Assembly (NCBI GenBank): GCA_031373225.1
Contig: JANMMM010000089.1
Coordinates: forward strand, 1 to 6,406
Source of the DNA: JANOYJ01 sp031373225
GTDB taxonomy: Bacteria; Pseudomonadota; Alphaproteobacteria; Rhizobiales; Rhizobiaceae
DNA: 6,406 nucleotides
Direction of reading: 5' to 3'
Numbering within the stretch: the stretch's first letter is position 1; the number at the start of each line of letters is the position of its first letter. The notes beneath the pieces were generated by a model. The model saw only the letters and a list, made by a program, of their open reading frames with translations. It was not told where the DNA came from and searched no databases. Position numbers and translations under genes: made by a program. Below are positions 5,611 to 6,406 of this stretch, piece by piece.

Positions 5611-5919
5611 ATGTGGTTCCTTATCCGGAGCTCGTTCTGGTTCTCGCTGGTTCTTCTGGCACTGCCGCTCGGCTCGGCTGACACCAAAAGCGGCGCCGCG
5701 CCTGGCATGACCGAGGCACTTCTTGCCGCCCGCTCCGCCGCCGCCGATCTTTCCGGCATGTGCGAGCGCAGCGCCGCAACCTGTGAGGCTGGGCGCAAAG
5801 TTGCTGGCGAAGTCGCCCGGCGCGCACAGAAAGCCGCCAGCCTCGCCGCGCGCTACATTGACGGCGAAGCGCCGTCAGAGAAATCCGACGCCACCATCGA
5901 AACCGGCAGCGTCAACTAA
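5611..5919 (+). CDS. Exported DUF5330 domain-containing protein
   Basis: This is a 102-residue protein starting at ATG 5611, with GGGG about 7 bases upstream. An upstream in-frame ATG at 5560 would add 17 residues lacking any signal-peptide character and is disfavoured. The N-terminus MWFLIRSSFWFSLVLLALPL followed by GSADTKSG is a signal peptide or single N-terminal anchor, so the rest is probably periplasmic. The core (33-85) contains two cysteines seven residues apart (C51, C58, in SGMCERSAATCEAG), likely to form a disulfide. An Ala-rich amphipathic helix follows (VAGEVARRAQKAASLAARYI), then an acidic tail. MWFLIRS... plus a 'SGxCER...C' core is what I recall of the DUF5330 family of Hyphomicrobiales, about 100 residues long. 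Function unknown. The gene is probably monocistronic, because a strong terminator follows directly. Confidence 0.85.
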   Translation: MWFLIRSSFWFSLVLLALPLGSADTKSGAAPGMTEALLAARSAAADLSGMCERSAATCEAGRKVAGEVARRAQKAASLAARYIDGEAPSEKSDATIETGSVN

Positions 5920-5942
5920 TCGCCTCTTCGCCGCGCGACGGC

Positions 5943-5990
5943 CCCGCCGCAGGTTCCCAGTCCCCAAACTGCCTGCGGCGGGATTTTTTT
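5943..5990 (+). terminator. Intrinsic terminator after the DUF5330 gene
   Basis: The 11-bp arm CCCGCCGCAGG (5943-5953) pairs perfectly with CCTGCGGCGGG (5972-5982) across an 18-base loop. A run of seven T follows (5984-5990). It starts 24 bases after the DUF5330 stop codon. The GC-rich stem with a U-tract is a textbook Rho-independent terminator on the plus strand. It isolates the DUF5330 transcript from the downstream dehydrogenase gene, which must then have its own promoter in 5991-6077. Confidence 0.92.
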
Positions 5991-6077
5991 GACCCGCGCG
6001 ACCTGCCGAGCCTTCGTGACACGCGGCGCTGGATTGCCTATTCAAAGCAGGCTACCTGAGGGGTTGGAGACAAGCTC

Positions 6078-6406
6078 ATGAAAATCGCTGTCATCGGCGC
6101 GGCAGGCATGTTGGGAACAAAGCTGATCCTGCGGCTGGCGCAGCTTGGCACTGTCAGCGGCCAAGAGATTTCATCCCTTGCCCGCCATGACGCCGCGCTG
6201 GCCGGACCGCCGCCCGCCTCTTCATTTCCCATTGACACGCATATCAGTGACCTGTCCGGACCCGGTGCGGCGGAAGCCGTCATCGCTTCCCGGCCAGATC
6301 TCATCTTTCATCTCGCAGCCATCGTCTCCGGCGAGGCGGAAGCGGACTTTGAAAAGGGCTACCGCGTCAATATGGATGGCACGCGGCATCTTCTCGAATC
6401 GATCCG
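6078..6406 (+). CDS. denD: NAD-dependent epimerase/dehydrogenase, D-erythronate dehydrogenase-like (5' part)
   Basis: The gene starts at ATG 6078, with GGAG (6066-6069) 8 bases upstream, and runs off the right edge after 109 codons of a family of about 320. The N-terminus MKIAVIGAAGMLGTKL is the first strand and the GxxGxxG dinucleotide-binding loop (G7, G10, G13) of an extended short-chain dehydrogenase. Further landmarks are the SDLSGPG segment after the third strand, RPDLIFHLAAIVSGEAEADFEKGYRVN (72-98) and MDGTRHLLESI (99-109). The FHLAAIVSGEAE...GYRVN...GTR block matches my recollection of DenD, which oxidises D-erythronate at C2 with NAD+ in four-carbon acid sugar catabolism. The catalytic YxxxK lies outside the window, so substrate is not proven. 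A general NAD-dependent sugar epimerase is the alternative. The partner genes expected for erythronate catabolism (isomerase, kinase) would lie downstream and cannot be seen. Confidence 0.88.
   Translation, partial: MKIAVIGAAGMLGTKLILRLAQLGTVSGQEISSLARHDAALAGPPPASSFPIDTHISDLSGPGAAEAVIASRPDLIFHLAAIVSGEAEADFEKGYRVNMDGTRHLLESI

Noticed and set aside
1..6406. Mobile element, CRISPR array, tRNA or toxin-antitoxin pair
   Set aside because: No transposase or integrase motif, no terminal inverted repeats with target duplication, no regularly spaced repeats and no tRNA-like fold were seen. The short adjacent frames at 785-1157 converge and so do not look like a toxin-antitoxin operon.

Overview
The window looks like a chromosomal segment of a GC-rich alphaproteobacterium, most likely of the order Hyphomicrobiales (Rhizobiales). 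The reasons are strong G/C preference at third codon positions, frequent GTG/TTG starts, and several small families typical of that order: DUF1491, DUF2336, DUF5330 and a single-pass peptidoglycan-binding protein with an N-terminal 'ALWYQP' motif. I see no tRNA, rRNA, CRISPR array, transposase or prophage gene.

Layout. Positions 1-630 (-) hold the start of a polytopic membrane protein that runs off the left edge; it begins at TTG behind a clear AGGAG. Positions 631-784 are non-coding and carry a perfect 13-bp inverted repeat with a 6-base spacer, probably an operator. A short orphan reading frame (785-982, +) faces a 56-residue conserved small protein (987-1157, -). Divergent from the latter is a DUF2336 protein (1274-2308, +), whose 3' end overlaps by 14 bp the 3' end of a DUF1491 gene (2295-2639, -).

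The core of the window is a three-gene minus-strand operon, read from right to left: a six-pass membrane sensor histidine kinase resembling DivJ (3407 to about 5188), a membrane-anchored protein with two PG_binding_1 domains (2665-3435, starting inside the kinase gene), and DUF1491 (2295-2639). Overlap and short spacing indicate co-expression. By inference it links envelope or cell-cycle sensing with a wall-binding protein. Upstream lies about 420 bp without a convincing gene. It separates the operon from a divergent exported DUF5330 protein (5611-5919, +), which ends in a strong intrinsic terminator (5943-5990). The window closes with the 5' third of an NAD-dependent sugar epimerase/dehydrogenase of the D-erythronate dehydrogenase (DenD) type (6078 to the right edge).

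I did not find a clearly new multi-gene system. The items most worth following up are the perfect palindrome at 689-720, the orphan frame at 785-982, and the kinase/PG-binding/DUF1491 operon, whose members are conserved in neighbourhood but little characterised.
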